Made by a program: the position numbers and the translations under genes
Assembly (NCBI GenBank): GCA_021789695.1
Contig: JAJYJH010000020.1
Span: forward strand, 1 to 35,281
Direction of reading: 5' to 3'
DNA: 35,281 nucleotides
Origin: a bacterium
GTDB taxonomy: Bacteria; Elusimicrobiota; Elusimicrobia; Elusimicrobiales; UBA9959
Part shown: piece by piece, positions 5,385 through 13,433 of the stretch
Layout: each line of letters opens with the position of its first letter
How positions within the stretch are numbered: position 1 is the first letter of the stretch
The notes under the pieces: generated by a model
The model's database searches: none
Told to the model about the DNA's origin: nothing
Seen by the model: the letters and a program-made list of their open reading frames with translations, nothing else

Positions 5385-6377
5385 ATGCGCATCCTGATAC
5401 TTGGCGGCACCAGCTTTTTCGGCAGGGAAGCCGCGCTGAGACTGCAGAAGGCCGGCAACGAAGTTACGGTCTTCTCCCGACGCGCCCCCATAGACGGCCT
5501 TCCGCTGGACATAAAACAGTCCCGTGGGGATAGAACGGTGGAGATCGATCTCAACCGCATGGCCGTGGAGCCCTGGGACGCCGTCATAGACAACATCTGC
5601 TATTCTCCGGAGGACGCGCAGAAGGCCATAAAAGTGTTCAACGGCCGCACCGGGCTCTATCTGTTCACCTCAACGGCGGCGGTATATCCCGTCCTGGAGG
5701 GGGCTTCTTCGCCTTTCAAGGAGAGCCTGGTTGAACTGCTGCCGCTAAAGGCCGGGCTCAAGGAAAAATACGCCTACGGCCTGGGCAAATACCTGGCCGA
5801 GAAAGAATTCATGGGGGCTTTCGCCGAGAAGAAGTTCCCGGTCGTCATAATACGGCCGCCAGTAGTGATCGGTCCCAACGACCCGACGCTGCGCGCTTAC
5901 TCGTACTGGCTGCGGCTGACCGACGGAGGGCCCCTTTTCCTGCCAGGAGCGCTTTTCCGGAACCGCTACGTATTCTCTAAGGACCTGGCCCGGGCCATGG
6001 AAACCCTGCTTTACTCCGAGGAGCCGCACGGCAAGGCGTACAACATCGGAGACTCGCACCCCCTTACGCTGGAGGACTTTGTAAAACTTTCTGCGCGCAT
6101 AATGCACAAGGAAGCTGAGATTATATATCCGGACTACGCCAGGCTCAAAGAGAGCGGCTTCGACATGGCCGCCTCGCCTTTCTCCATGGGCTCAGATTTC
6201 GTTCTGGACGTATCGAAGGCTGAAAAAGAACTGGGCTGGGCTTCCACCCCGGCGGCGGCCTGGCTGGAGGAGACCATCCTCTGGTACCTCTTCAGCTACA
6301 CGGGGCCGGCGCCAAAAAACTACGCCTCGCGCAAACGGGAGCTGGAACTGGCGGAAAAATGGAAGGCGGCAAGATGA
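5385..6377 (+). CDS. NAD(P)-dependent epimerase/dehydratase (extended SDR)
   Basis: A 330-residue Rossmann-fold enzyme. The N-terminal dinucleotide motif is GGTSFFG (7-13), the segment FTSTAAVYP (94-102) supplies the catalytic Ser/Thr, and YGLGK (131-135) is the YxxxK pair. The sequence RPPVVIGPNDP and the late element YNIGDSHPLTLEDFV fit nucleotide-sugar epimerases and reductases. The substrate cannot be named; neighbours suggest envelope carbohydrate. Its stop overlaps the next start (ATGA), so it is coupled to the KdsC-type phosphatase. No Shine-Dalgarno is seen; TATACA (5372-5377) ends 7 bases before the ATG, or it may be coupled to the 35-codon ORF. Confidence 0.85.
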   Translation: MRILILGGTSFFGREAALRLQKAGNEVTVFSRRAPIDGLPLDIKQSRGDRTVEIDLNRMAVEPWDAVIDNICYSPEDAQKAIKVFNGRTGLYLFTSTAAVYPVLEGASSPFKESLVELLPLKAGLKEKYAYGLGKYLAEKEFMGAFAEKKFPVVIIRPPVVIGPNDPTLRAYSYWLRLTDGGPLFLPGALFRNRYVFSKDLARAMETLLYSEEPHGKAYNIGDSHPLTLEDFVKLSARIMHKEAEIIYPDYARLKESGFDMAASPFSMGSDFVLDVSKAEKELGWASTPAAAWLEETILWYLFSYTGPAPKNYASRKRELELAEKWKAAR

Positions 6378-6973
6378 CCTTAGCGCAGAGAGCCAAGAAA
6401 ATAAAGATCTTCCTGATGGACGTGGACGGCGTCCTGACCGACGGCAAGATGTACTTCGTACCGGCCGGCAAGGGACTGACCGAGGTGCGCTCCTTCCATT
6501 CCCTCGACGGGATAGGCCTGCGCCTGCTCAACCAGTTCGGCGTGACGACCGGAGTCATCACCGGCAGGGAATCGCCCGGCACGGTGGCCCGCGCGCGGGG
6601 ACTGGGTATGTCCTACGCCTACCAGGGCTTCCTTTCCAAGCTGGAGCCGCTGGAGCGCATACTAGCCGAAACGGGGCTTAAACCGGAGAACGCGGCCTAC
6701 ATGGGCGACGACTGGACGGATATCCCGCTGCTGAAGAAGGCCGGGCTGGCCTGCGCGCCCGCTAACGCCATGCCCGAGGCCAGAAAAGCCGCCCATTTCG
6801 TGACCGCCAAGGACGGCGGGACCGGCGCGGTGCGCGAGGTCTGCGACCTGATACTGAAAAGCCAGGGGCACTGGGAGACCGTTATGAGTTATGTCGAGAG
6901 CGCGCACTGGCCGGAGATAAAAAAAGGCCCGCTGAAGATAATCAGGCAGCCCGGGCCCCGGGGGGGGAAATAA
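6374..6973 (+). CDS. kdsC: KdsC-type HAD phosphatase (KDO 8-phosphate phosphatase family)
   Basis: A 199-residue C0-type HAD phosphatase. Motif I is DVDGVLTDG (Asp16 nucleophile, Asp18 acid/base), motif II is the Thr in ITGRES (Thr63), Lys89 lies in LSKLEPLE, and motif III/IV is GDDWTD (Asp112-Asp113). These match KdsC, which removes phosphate from KDO 8-phosphate for lipopolysaccharide core. About 20 extra residues follow the usual end. ATG 6374 overlaps the epimerase stop and has GGAAGG 7 bases before it, so I preferred it to ATG 6359. A related sugar phosphatase (for example sialic-acid 9-phosphatase) is possible. An eight-G run at 6960-6967 precedes the stop. Confidence 0.85.
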   Translation: MTLAQRAKKIKIFLMDVDGVLTDGKMYFVPAGKGLTEVRSFHSLDGIGLRLLNQFGVTTGVITGRESPGTVARARGLGMSYAYQGFLSKLEPLERILAETGLKPENAAYMGDDWTDIPLLKKAGLACAPANAMPEARKAAHFVTAKDGGTGAVREVCDLILKSQGHWETVMSYVESAHWPEIKKGPLKIIRQPGPRGGK

Positions 6974-7098
6974 GCGCCTCAGGCGGGAAATATGCGCTGG
7001 GCTTCTGGATGCAGGACTGGGCTTGGGGCGGGCTGGACATTTTAAGGATAGAACTTTAACGGTCCCCGGGAGAAGTCCGGGGCGAAGGACTGAACTCC

Positions 7099-7782
7099 AT
7101 GGGACAATTCCTCACCGCTTTCGGCGCCGGCGCCGCGTCGTTCTTCTCGCCCTGCATCCTGCCGCTGCTGCCGGCCTACCTCTCCATGCTCTCCGGGTTC
7201 TCGGCCGGGGAGATAGTGAAAGGGGACGCCAAAGTGGTAACGCGCAAGGTGGTAGGCAGCGCGCTGATCTTCGTGGTGGGTTTCACTACCGCCTTCGTCG
7301 GGATGGGAGCGGCTGCTTCCAGCATCGGCAGCCTGCTCTTCGACTACAAGCAGCTGCTTCTCCGCGTGCTTGGCCTCGTGATGGCGCTGCTGGGCGTGCA
7401 CATGACGGGGCTGGTCAACTTGAAGTTCCTCAACTACGAGAAGCGCTTCTCCACGCGCGGCATGGCGCGTGGCCCGCTGGGCGCCTTTCTGATGGGCTTC
7501 GCGTTCGCGCTGGGCTGGTCGCCCTGCATAGGCCCCATCCTCGCGGCCATACTGGGGATGGCCGCCGTCGCGGGCACCGCGGTCAAGGGGATGTCCCTGC
7601 TGCTGGCCTATTCCGCCGGCATGGCGGTGCCGCTGCTGGCGGCGGCAGCGCTGACGGCCAAATTTTTCGGCTTCATGGCGCGCTTCCGGAAGGCTATGCG
7701 CTGGGTGGAGATAATAGCCGGTTCGCTGCTGGTAGCGGCCGGAGCCATGCTCTTTTTCGACAGGCTGATGTTCCTGCGCTGA
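7099..7782 (+). CDS. ccdA: CcdA/DsbD-type thiol-disulfide transmembrane protein
   Basis: A 227-residue membrane protein with about six transmembrane segments. It carries the two paired cysteine motifs of the CcdA family: SPCILPLLPAYL (Cys19) and SPCIGPIL (Cys143), placed in the first and fourth helices. CcdA moves reducing equivalents from cytoplasmic thioredoxin to periplasmic partners, for cytochrome c maturation or disulfide reduction. AAGGA lies about 9 bases before the ATG. It is 125 bases after kdsC and convergent with pyrE (26 bases between stops). No periplasmic thioredoxin partner is visible nearby. Confidence 0.92.
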   Translation: MGQFLTAFGAGAASFFSPCILPLLPAYLSMLSGFSAGEIVKGDAKVVTRKVVGSALIFVVGFTTAFVGMGAAASSIGSLLFDYKQLLLRVLGLVMALLGVHMTGLVNLKFLNYEKRFSTRGMARGPLGAFLMGFAFALGWSPCIGPILAAILGMAAVAGTAVKGMSLLLAYSAGMAVPLLAAAALTAKFFGFMARFRKAMRWVEIIAGSLLVAAGAMLFFDRLMFLR

Positions 7783-7808
7783 CATCGCGCCGGGGACGCC
7801 GCGGCAAG

Positions 7809-8384
7809 TCAGGTCAACTTGCGGGAGCCCGGTTTCACCAGCGGGACGCCAGCGGTGCAGAGCGGGCATTTCTCCGGCTGGTAGGTGGTCAGGGCCAGCC
7901 TCAGCAGACTGAGCGCCGGGAACGGCAGCGTCTTCTCTCCCATCCGGTTTATAACGGACATGGCCCCCAGGGTCACGGCGCCGGCGGCGGCGGCCACGGC
8001 GGCGGTCTCCAGCGTAGACTTGCCCGTAGTGAAAACATCTTCCACGATGATAAGTTTGGCGCCCTTGGGGAGGGCGAAGCCGCGCCGCAGGGCCATCGCG
8101 TTGTTCTCTCGCTCCGTGAACAGGAAATCCACGCCGAAAGCCCGGGCCGTCTCGTGCCCGATGATGAGCCCGCCCATGGCGGGGGAGAGGACCAGGTCCG
8201 GCCTCGGCCCGCTCCAGCCCTCTGCCAGCGCCGAGCCCATCCTGCCAGCCCAGGCCGTGGCCTTCAGCGCCAGCGCGCACTGCACGTAGTTGGGGCTGTG
8301 CAGCCCGGACGAAAGCAGGAAATGGCCTTCCAGGAAAGCCCCGGACGAGGCCAGGTAGGAACGGAGTTCTTCCTCTTCTATCAT
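7809..8384 (-). CDS. pyrE: Orotate phosphoribosyltransferase
   Basis: Joins orotate to PRPP to give orotidine 5'-phosphate, the fifth step of UMP synthesis. The PRPP loop is LIIVEDVFTTGKST (111-124) with the two acidic residues Glu115-Asp116. Residues 69-76 (AMGGLIIG) and 90-93 (TERE) also fit. The 191 residues have normal length; the C-terminus contains a CPLC pair (KCPLCTAG) whose role is unclear and may bind metal. The start overlaps the pyrF stop as ATGA, with GGAG just upstream. Last gene of the pyrC-D-F-E run. Confidence 0.95.
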   Translation of the reverse strand: MIEEEELRSYLASSGAFLEGHFLLSSGLHSPNYVQCALALKATAWAGRMGSALAEGWSGPRPDLVLSPAMGGLIIGHETARAFGVDFLFTERENNAMALRRGFALPKGAKLIIVEDVFTTGKSTLETAAVAAAAGAVTLGAMSVINRMGEKTLPFPALSLLRLALTTYQPEKCPLCTAGVPLVKPGSRKLT

Positions 8385-9058
8385 TCCAACTCCTTCAGTA
8401 CGGCCGCGGCGGCCGCGGCCGGGTCTTCGGCCGCTATGATGGGCCTTCCCACTACTATAAAATCCGAGCCGGCAGCCCTGGCGGCCGCGGGGGTCACGGC
8501 GCGCTTCTGGTCGTCGCCGAGCGCCGCAGGCCTTATGCCCGGCGTTATCAACTTTATTTTTCCGCCGTACAGTTTTCTGAGCCCGGCCGCCTCCAGCGGC
8601 GAACAGACCACCCCATCCGCCCCGTTGTCCAGCCCCAGCGCGGCAAGCCGCCTGACCGTCTTTGCTATGCCGCAGCGGAAGCCGGCGCGGAACAGGCCGT
8701 GCTCGTCGAAGCTGGTCAGCACCGTGATGCCCCAGAGCTTCGGGCGCTTCTCCAGCTCGGCGCAGGCCTTCAGCATCTCGGCGCCGCCGGAGAGGTGCAG
8801 CGAAACGGAGTAGACGCCCATCGCGGCAGCGTGGCGCACCGCGCCTTTGACCGTGTTGGGAATGTCGTGGAACTTGAGGTCCAGGAAGACCTTCCCGCCA
8901 CGCCTGTGCACCAGTTCCACGGCCGCCGGGCCGGCGGCCGTGAAAAGTACGGACCCTATCTTGAAATACTTTACCTGCCCCTCCAGCCTTTCAAGGAGGC
9001 GCTCGGCCGACTTCAGTGTGTCTGCGTCCAGGGCGGCTATGAGCTCGGTCTTTTGCAT
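8381..9058 (-). CDS. pyrF: Orotidine 5'-phosphate decarboxylase
   Basis: Decarboxylates OMP to UMP. The 225-residue TIM barrel has the catalytic array Lys33 (YFKIG) and Asp60-x-Lys62-xx-Asp65 (LDLKFHDIPNT). The phosphate-binding end has TPGIRP and VVGRPI. It overlaps pyrE (ATGA). The 75 bases back to pyrD contain a TATAAT-like sequence on the minus strand about 27 bases before the start, so a secondary promoter for pyrFE is possible but weakly supported. Confidence 0.95.
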   Translation of the reverse strand: MQKTELIAALDADTLKSAERLLERLEGQVKYFKIGSVLFTAAGPAAVELVHRRGGKVFLDLKFHDIPNTVKGAVRHAAAMGVYSVSLHLSGGAEMLKACAELEKRPKLWGITVLTSFDEHGLFRAGFRCGIAKTVRRLAALGLDNGADGVVCSPLEAAGLRKLYGGKIKLITPGIRPAALGDDQKRAVTPAAARAAGSDFIVVGRPIIAAEDPAAAAAAVLKELE

Positions 9059-9133
9059 AAAGGGCGCGGCTGCGTCGGGTAAATTATATAAAAATCCCCG
9101 GTAAGGAACGGTTCGGCCCGGAGCAGCCGCGGG

Positions 9134-10186
9134 CTAGCCGCGGCTGCCGGCGGAACCGCGAAAGCCCTGGAGGCGCAGGTATTCTACGATATCCCTGACC
9201 AGGAAGGGACCTTCGTAGATGAGCCCGGAATAAACCTGCACCAGGTCAGCCCCCAACTTCAGTTTCTCCAGCGCGCTGGGGCCGTCCGTAACCCCGCCGG
9301 AGCCTATCAGCGGAACCCTGCCCTTCACCAGGGCTGCGGTCCTGGCCAGCACGGAATTGGAAAGTTCGCGCAGGGGCTTGCCGCTCAGGCCTCCTTCGTA
9401 GGAACGCCAGTAGGCCGGCACGGACTCGCGGCTGACCGTGGTGTTGGTCGCTATCAAGCCGAAGCCCTTCTCCACGGCCAGGGAGGCGGCGGACTCCAGG
9501 TCGGCCTCCTCCAGGTCCGGCGCAATCTTGACGAAGAAAGGCCTGGCCTTCTTCATGCCGGCGGCGAAGTCCAGCATCGGCTCCAGCAGGCGGCGCAACC
9601 TGTCGCGGCCGTGCAGCGAACGCAGCTGCAGCGTGTTGGGGGAGCTTATGTTCACGGCGAAGTAATCGCCGAACTCGTACATGACCTTCAGCGTCTCCAG
9701 GTAGTTCCTGGGCGCCTCCTCCAGCGAACAGTCCGCGTTCTTGCCCACGCTTATGCCCACCGGCACCGGCAGCGGCAGCAGCTTTTCCAGCGAGCGCGCC
9801 GCCTGCCAGGCCCCGGCATTGTTGAAGCCCATGCGATTAATGAGTCCCCTGTCCTCGCGCAGCCGGAAAAGCCGCGGCCTCGGGTTGCCGGGCTGCGGGC
9901 GCAGGGTCACCGTACCCAGTTCCAGGAAACCGAAGCCGAGCCCCGCCAGGAAACGCGCGGCCTCGCAGTTCTTGTCGAAGCCGGCAGCCAGCCCGACCGG
10001 GTTACGGAACCTGAGGCCGGCGGCCTCCACCGGAATGTCCTTCGAGCGCGTCAGCAGGCGGGCCAGCGAGCCGGCCGGCGGCAGGCGCTGGGCGGCCCGC
10101 GCCGTCCTTATGACGGCGTCGTGAGCGGTTTCCGGGTTGAGCCTGAAGAGCAGCTGCCTTACGAGCTTGCGGTATAAGAATCCCAT
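9134..10186 (-). CDS. pyrD: Dihydroorotate dehydrogenase, class 2 (quinone-linked)
   Basis: Oxidises dihydroorotate to orotate using FMN and passes electrons to membrane quinone. The 350-residue length and the N-terminal extension (MGFLYRKLVRQLLFRLNPETAHD), typical of the membrane-associated class, exclude class 1. The catalytic serine is in NISSPNT (181-182). FMN-binding elements include GLAAGFDKN, GTVTLRPQPGNPRPR, NRMGFNN, TNTT and GSGGV. The gene lies 31 bases after pyrC. Class 2 implies a respiratory quinone pool, which fits a respiring diderm cell; no pyrK partner is present or needed. Confidence 0.96.
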   Translation of the reverse strand: MGFLYRKLVRQLLFRLNPETAHDAVIRTARAAQRLPPAGSLARLLTRSKDIPVEAAGLRFRNPVGLAAGFDKNCEAARFLAGLGFGFLELGTVTLRPQPGNPRPRLFRLREDRGLINRMGFNNAGAWQAARSLEKLLPLPVPVGISVGKNADCSLEEAPRNYLETLKVMYEFGDYFAVNISSPNTLQLRSLHGRDRLRRLLEPMLDFAAGMKKARPFFVKIAPDLEEADLESAASLAVEKGFGLIATNTTVSRESVPAYWRSYEGGLSGKPLRELSNSVLARTAALVKGRVPLIGSGGVTDGPSALEKLKLGADLVQVYSGLIYEGPFLVRDIVEYLRLQGFRGSAGSRG

Positions 10187-10217
10187 GAGCGTGGTACGAT
10201 TCTAGCAAAAACGCGGT

Positions 10218-11483
10218 TCAGGGCGCGCGGAACGTTATCTCTCCGGCCAGCACGGTGGCGGCGGGCCAGCCCCGGAGCCTCCGCCCGACGAAAGGCGAAT
10301 TGGAGGATCTGGAGACGAAGCGCTCAGGCACCTGCCGGGCGCGGCGCGGGTCCAACAGCGTTACGTCGGCGTCGAAGCCGGCGGCCAGCCTGCCTTTCTT
10401 CCGCAGGCCCAGCAGCCGGGCCGGGTTCAGACTGAGCAGCGCCGCCAGGCGGCCCTTCGTCACCACGCCCTTGAGCGCGAGCTCGGTAGCGCAAAGCGGG
10501 GCCAGCGTCTCCAGACCTATGACCCCAAAAGGCGCGCGCCGCAGGCCCAGAGCCTTCAGCCGCCGCTCATGCGGGGCGTGGTCGGTGGCGATCAGGTCTA
10601 TGGTGCCGTCGGCCAGGCCGCGCAGCACGGCGCGCCGGTCAGCCTCGGAGCGGAGCGGCGGCTTCATCTTGAAATCTGCGTCGTCTACGGGGATATCGGC
10701 GTCGGTAAGGGCGAAATAATGCGGGCAGGTCTCTCCGGTCACGGGCCAGCCGCAGGCCTTGGCCGAGCGCAGCGCCGCCACCGAGGAGGCCAGGCTGAGG
10801 TGCTGCAGGTGCAGCGGCCCGCTGCAGGCCGCGGCCAGGAGGCCGTTTATCACGGCCCGCAGTTCGGCCATGGGCGGTATGCCGGGCAGGCCCAGCCTGC
10901 GGGCGGCCGGCCCCGCGTTCACCACCCCGTCCCCGGTCAGGCGGAAGTCCTCCGGATGGTCCAGCAGCGGAAACCCCAAGGCGGCCGCTTTCCTTATCAG
11001 CTCCGGCAGCAGCTGGCGGGGCAGACAGGAGCCGTCGTCGGTGAAAGCGCGGGCGCCGGCCCGCTTAAGAGCGGCCAACGGCGCCACGGCCTTGCCGGCC
11101 CGGCCCCTGGTGGCGGCGGCCGAAAAAAACAGGTTGACCGGCAGACCTTCCGCCCTGCGGCGCAGGCGGCGCAGCAGGGCGGGGGAATCCAGCGGCGGGA
11201 CGGTGTTTGGCATCAGCAGAGCGGTGGTCACGCCGCCGGCCGCGGCGGCTAGTGCCGCGCTCTCCAGCGTCTCGGCGGCCTCCGCGCCCGGCTCTCGGGT
11301 GTGCACGTGAGCGTCCACGAAGCCCGGAAAGACCCACAGCCCGGAGGCGTCCAACACCTCGCAGGAAGGCGGCGCCTTTATGCGCCCCCCGGCCCGCTTT
11401 ATACGCCCCCCGGCCAACAGCAAATCCCCGATCCCCTCTCCGGAAACCGGGTCTATCAGAAGACCGTTCTTTATCAGCAGCAT
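10218..11483 (-). CDS. pyrC: Dihydroorotase
   Basis: Cyclises carbamoyl aspartate to dihydroorotate. The 421 residues fit the long, type I (B. subtilis-like) enzyme. Metal ligands appear as HxH in DAHVHTREPG (His59, His61), His176 (LLDHPED), His228 (LHLQHLS) and Asp301 (ATDHAPHE), and FTDDGS (148-152) is the type I signature. ATG 11483 shares one base with the stop of the preceding membrane-protein gene (TGATG), so I used it although the frame stays open to 12233. pyrB and carAB are not in the window, so the pathway is completed elsewhere. Confidence 0.95.
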   Translation of the reverse strand: MLLIKNGLLIDPVSGEGIGDLLLAGGRIKRAGGRIKAPPSCEVLDASGLWVFPGFVDAHVHTREPGAEAAETLESAALAAAAGGVTTALLMPNTVPPLDSPALLRRLRRRAEGLPVNLFFSAAATRGRAGKAVAPLAALKRAGARAFTDDGSCLPRQLLPELIRKAAALGFPLLDHPEDFRLTGDGVVNAGPAARRLGLPGIPPMAELRAVINGLLAAACSGPLHLQHLSLASSVAALRSAKACGWPVTGETCPHYFALTDADIPVDDADFKMKPPLRSEADRRAVLRGLADGTIDLIATDHAPHERRLKALGLRRAPFGVIGLETLAPLCATELALKGVVTKGRLAALLSLNPARLLGLRKKGRLAAGFDADVTLLDPRRARQVPERFVSRSSNSPFVGRRLRGWPAATVLAGEITFRAP

Positions 11484-12121
11484 CAGCGGCCGGGCCGGCT
11501 CGTAGAACTCTCCACGGTTATCAACCTGGGCGCGAAAGCCGACGCGGTCTCGCGGTAGAGCGCCAGTTGAAACCCGGTCAGCAGCAACAGCGCGGCCCAG
11601 GCCAGCCGCAGCCGCCGGCGCGGGCGCAGGACGTCCGCGGCGCGCGCGGCAACGGCCAGCAGCAGCGTGCCCCCTATGGCGGCGTGCCAGACCAGCACGC
11701 GGCGCCAGGCCTCCGCGTCGACGCGCCAGGCCAGGACGAAGTAAAGGACGCCAGCAAAGGCGAGCAGGCCGAGGAACGTGGCCAACCAGCCCCCGCCCCC
11801 GCGGCCCAGGGCCTCCTTGGTCAGCAGACTCAAACCCGCCGCGGAATAAACGCAGGCGAAGGAGACGAAGATGTAAAAACCGCGGCGGACAGAAAGGGCA
11901 ACCGCCAGCTGGGCCGGGCTCCAGCGGCCCGGCAGCGCCAATATGACGGCGAACATCAGCGCGCCGGAAAGCGCCAGGGCCGCGGCGGCCGACAGCGTTA
12001 ACCGGCGTCCGTCGTTGTCGAGCGCATAGGCCTCTGCCGCGCCCAGCAGCAGCAGGGCCGCCCCTTGTATGGGATGTATAAGGTTGGAGGCGCGGGTGAA
12101 GTCCGCGTAGTCTATTATCAT
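11483..12121 (-). CDS. Six-helix membrane protein of unknown function
   Basis: A 212-residue hydrophobic protein with about six transmembrane segments, rich in Ala and Leu. A conserved-looking His lies near the first helix (NLIHPIQG) and another in the fifth (LVWHAAIGG), which might suit a redox or heme membrane protein, but I do not recognise the family. ATG 12121 overlaps the stop of the upstream gene as ATGA and its own stop overlaps the pyrC start, so it is locked into the pyrimidine operon by coupling. A link to pyrimidine synthesis is not shown by its sequence. Confidence 0.75.
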   Translation of the reverse strand: MIIDYADFTRASNLIHPIQGAALLLLGAAEAYALDNDGRRLTLSAAAALALSGALMFAVILALPGRWSPAQLAVALSVRRGFYIFVSFACVYSAAGLSLLTKEALGRGGGGWLATFLGLLAFAGVLYFVLAWRVDAEAWRRVLVWHAAIGGTLLLAVAARAADVLRPRRRLRLAWAALLLLTGFQLALYRETASAFAPRLITVESSTSRPGR

Positions 12122-12501
12122 TTCTTCCTGCCTCTGGCGCGGCGCGGCGGACCCGCGAAGTAAAAATAGAGCGCGGCCAGACCGGCGGCGATAAAGCCGA
12201 GCCACAGCGGGCTGGACAGTTTATCCCCGGCAAAAGCGGCGGGTGGCGCAGCCGGGGCCGGGGAGGGAGCGGAAGCCGTGTCCCGACCGGAGCGCGGCGC
12301 GGCGGCCGCCGGGGCGCTATTGTCCGCGGTAGCGTGCTCGCGCGCCGCGGCCGGGGAGGCTATATCGCGCAGCATCGCGGCCGCAAGAAAGGGGGAAAGC
12401 TTCTTGTTCCCGGCGGAACAGGCGTCCGTGCTCTTGGAGCAGTCGGCCCAGGAGGGGACGGAGGCGAGGAGTAGCGCGGCCAGCAGAAAATATTTTTTCA
12501 T
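12118..12501 (-). CDS. Secreted, C-terminally membrane-anchored small protein
   Basis: A 127-residue protein. It has a Sec signal (MKKYFLLAALLLASVPSWA), two cysteines soon after the likely cleavage site (DCSKSTDACSAG), a Pro/Ala-rich middle (about 64-90) and one C-terminal transmembrane segment (LWLGFIAAGLAALYFYFAG) followed by a basic tail PPRRARGRKK. The predicted topology is a periplasmic domain anchored to the inner membrane. It overlaps the nitroreductase stop and the next start by ATGA on both sides. Family unknown. Confidence 0.7.
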   Translation of the reverse strand: MKKYFLLAALLLASVPSWADCSKSTDACSAGNKKLSPFLAAAMLRDIASPAAAREHATADNSAPAAAAPRSGRDTASAPSPAPAAPPAAFAGDKLSSPLWLGFIAAGLAALYFYFAGPPRRARGRKK

Positions 12502-13052
12502 GACTTGTTGTAGGAGCAGAATTCCTCCCTGGTCTTACGCGGCCTGGGCGCAGGCACCGTCTCCGGGTAACCGACCGCTATGAGCACCTGTATCTTCCTG
12601 CCGCCGGGCAGGCCCAGCGCCTTGGCGGCCGCGCGCTGGTTGAACCAGCCTATCCAGCAGGTGCCCAGCCCCTGGTCCGCCGCGGCCAGCACGAAATGCT
12701 CCGCCGCTATCCCGACGTCTATCAAGCGGAAGTTGGTGTTTTGCACCTGGTTGCCCAGCCAGGCCGTCAGGTTGCCCTTGTCGGAGACCACGGCCACGAT
12801 GGCGGGGGCCGCGGCCGCGAAACGGGTAGCCGAATAGAGCCCGCCGAACGCCGTTTCGCAGAACCTCTCCTTCAACTCCGGCTCGTCGATAATGACGAAG
12901 CGGCAGGGCTGAGCGTTGCAGGCCGAGGGCGCCAGGCGGGCAGCCTCCAGGCAGAGGTCCAGTTTCTCCCTTTCCACGGGGTCTGGTTTGTACCTGCGCA
13001 CGCTGCGGCGCGCCGCGACCAGTTCCAGAAAGCGCGATCCGGGCATAGGCAT
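12498..13052 (-). CDS. Nitroreductase-family flavoprotein
   Basis: A 184-residue FMN-dependent oxidoreductase. N-terminal RRSVRRYKPDPV is the FMN-binding arginine motif, followed by LAPSACNAQPCRFVII and the late element GLGTCWIGWF typical of the family. Members reduce nitro compounds, quinones, flavins or enones with NAD(P)H; the physiological substrate is unknown. No ribosome site precedes ATG 13052; TATATT (13065-13060) ends 7 bases upstream, so the message may be leaderless. It is the first gene of the unit that runs into pyrC-D-F-E, and diverges from the PAS gene. Confidence 0.88.
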   Translation of the reverse strand: MPMPGSRFLELVAARRSVRRYKPDPVEREKLDLCLEAARLAPSACNAQPCRFVIIDEPELKERFCETAFGGLYSATRFAAAAPAIVAVVSDKGNLTAWLGNQVQNTNFRLIDVGIAAEHFVLAAADQGLGTCWIGWFNQRAAAKALGLPGGRKIQVLIAVGYPETVPAPRPRKTREEFCSYNKS

Positions 13053-13054
13053 AT

Positions 13055-13066
13055 TTTATAATATAG
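13055..13066. promoter_or_regulatory. Overlapping divergent -10 boxes
   Basis: Within 42 intergenic bases, minus-strand TATATT (13065-13060) serves the nitroreductase unit and plus-strand TATAAT (13057-13062) can serve the PAS gene. They share bases, so the two directions probably compete. No good -35 box is seen for either. Confidence 0.5.
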
Positions 13067-13094
13067 GCAGCGCGGTTTGAGAAAGGACAAAAAA

Positions 13095-13433
13095 ATGAAG
13101 AACTGGGAGAACGGAGTAAATTTTGCCATCACGGTCTGCGACGCGGAAGGCAAAGTGCTTGAGATGAACGACAAGTCGGCCGCCACCTTCGCAAAAAGGG
13201 GCGGCAGGGAACTGCTAGGCAGGAGCCTTCTGGAACTCCATCCAGAGCCGGCCAGGAGCAAGTTGAAAAAGATGCTCACCGAGCCTTTCACCAACGCCTA
13301 CACGATAGAAAAGGGCGGCGTCAGGAAACTGATCTACCAAACCCCGTGGTACGAGGACGGCAGGTTCTCCGGCTTCGTGGAGCTCTCAATGGAGGTCCCC
13401 GCCAAAATGCCGCACCATGTCCGCGAGCCTTAA
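13095..13433 (+). CDS. Stand-alone PAS-domain protein
   Basis: A 112-residue protein made of a single PAS fold: N-terminal FAITVCDAEGKVLEMNDKSA, GRSLLELHPEPARSKLKKML, and the C-terminal strands VRKLIYQTPWYEDGRFSGFVELSMEV. There is no kinase, cyclase or DNA-binding domain. PAS domains bind small ligands or partners, so it may act as a sensor subunit or adaptor; a His in HPEP could be a heme ligand, but that is speculation. ATG 13095 has AAAGGA 8 bases upstream; an in-frame TTG at 13077 is less likely. Confidence 0.8.
   Translation: MKNWENGVNFAITVCDAEGKVLEMNDKSAATFAKRGGRELLGRSLLELHPEPARSKLKKMLTEPFTNAYTIEKGGVRKLIYQTPWYEDGRFSGFVELSMEVPAKMPHHVREP

Noticed and set aside
7064-7082. Hairpin CCCCGG/CCGGGG between kdsC and ccdA as a terminator
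   Set aside because: No T-run follows, and the stem is only 6 bp in GC-rich DNA.
7023-8813. 596-codon plus-strand open frame
   Set aside because: It overlaps ccdA in another frame and runs antisense through pyrE and pyrF. Low-complexity Arg/Gly/Ala translation typical of high-GC shadow frames.
10218-12233. 671-codon frame suggesting a fusion upstream of dihydroorotase
   Set aside because: The first 250 codons are out-of-frame sequence of the membrane protein; pyrC alone fits the family length and starts at a TGATG junction.
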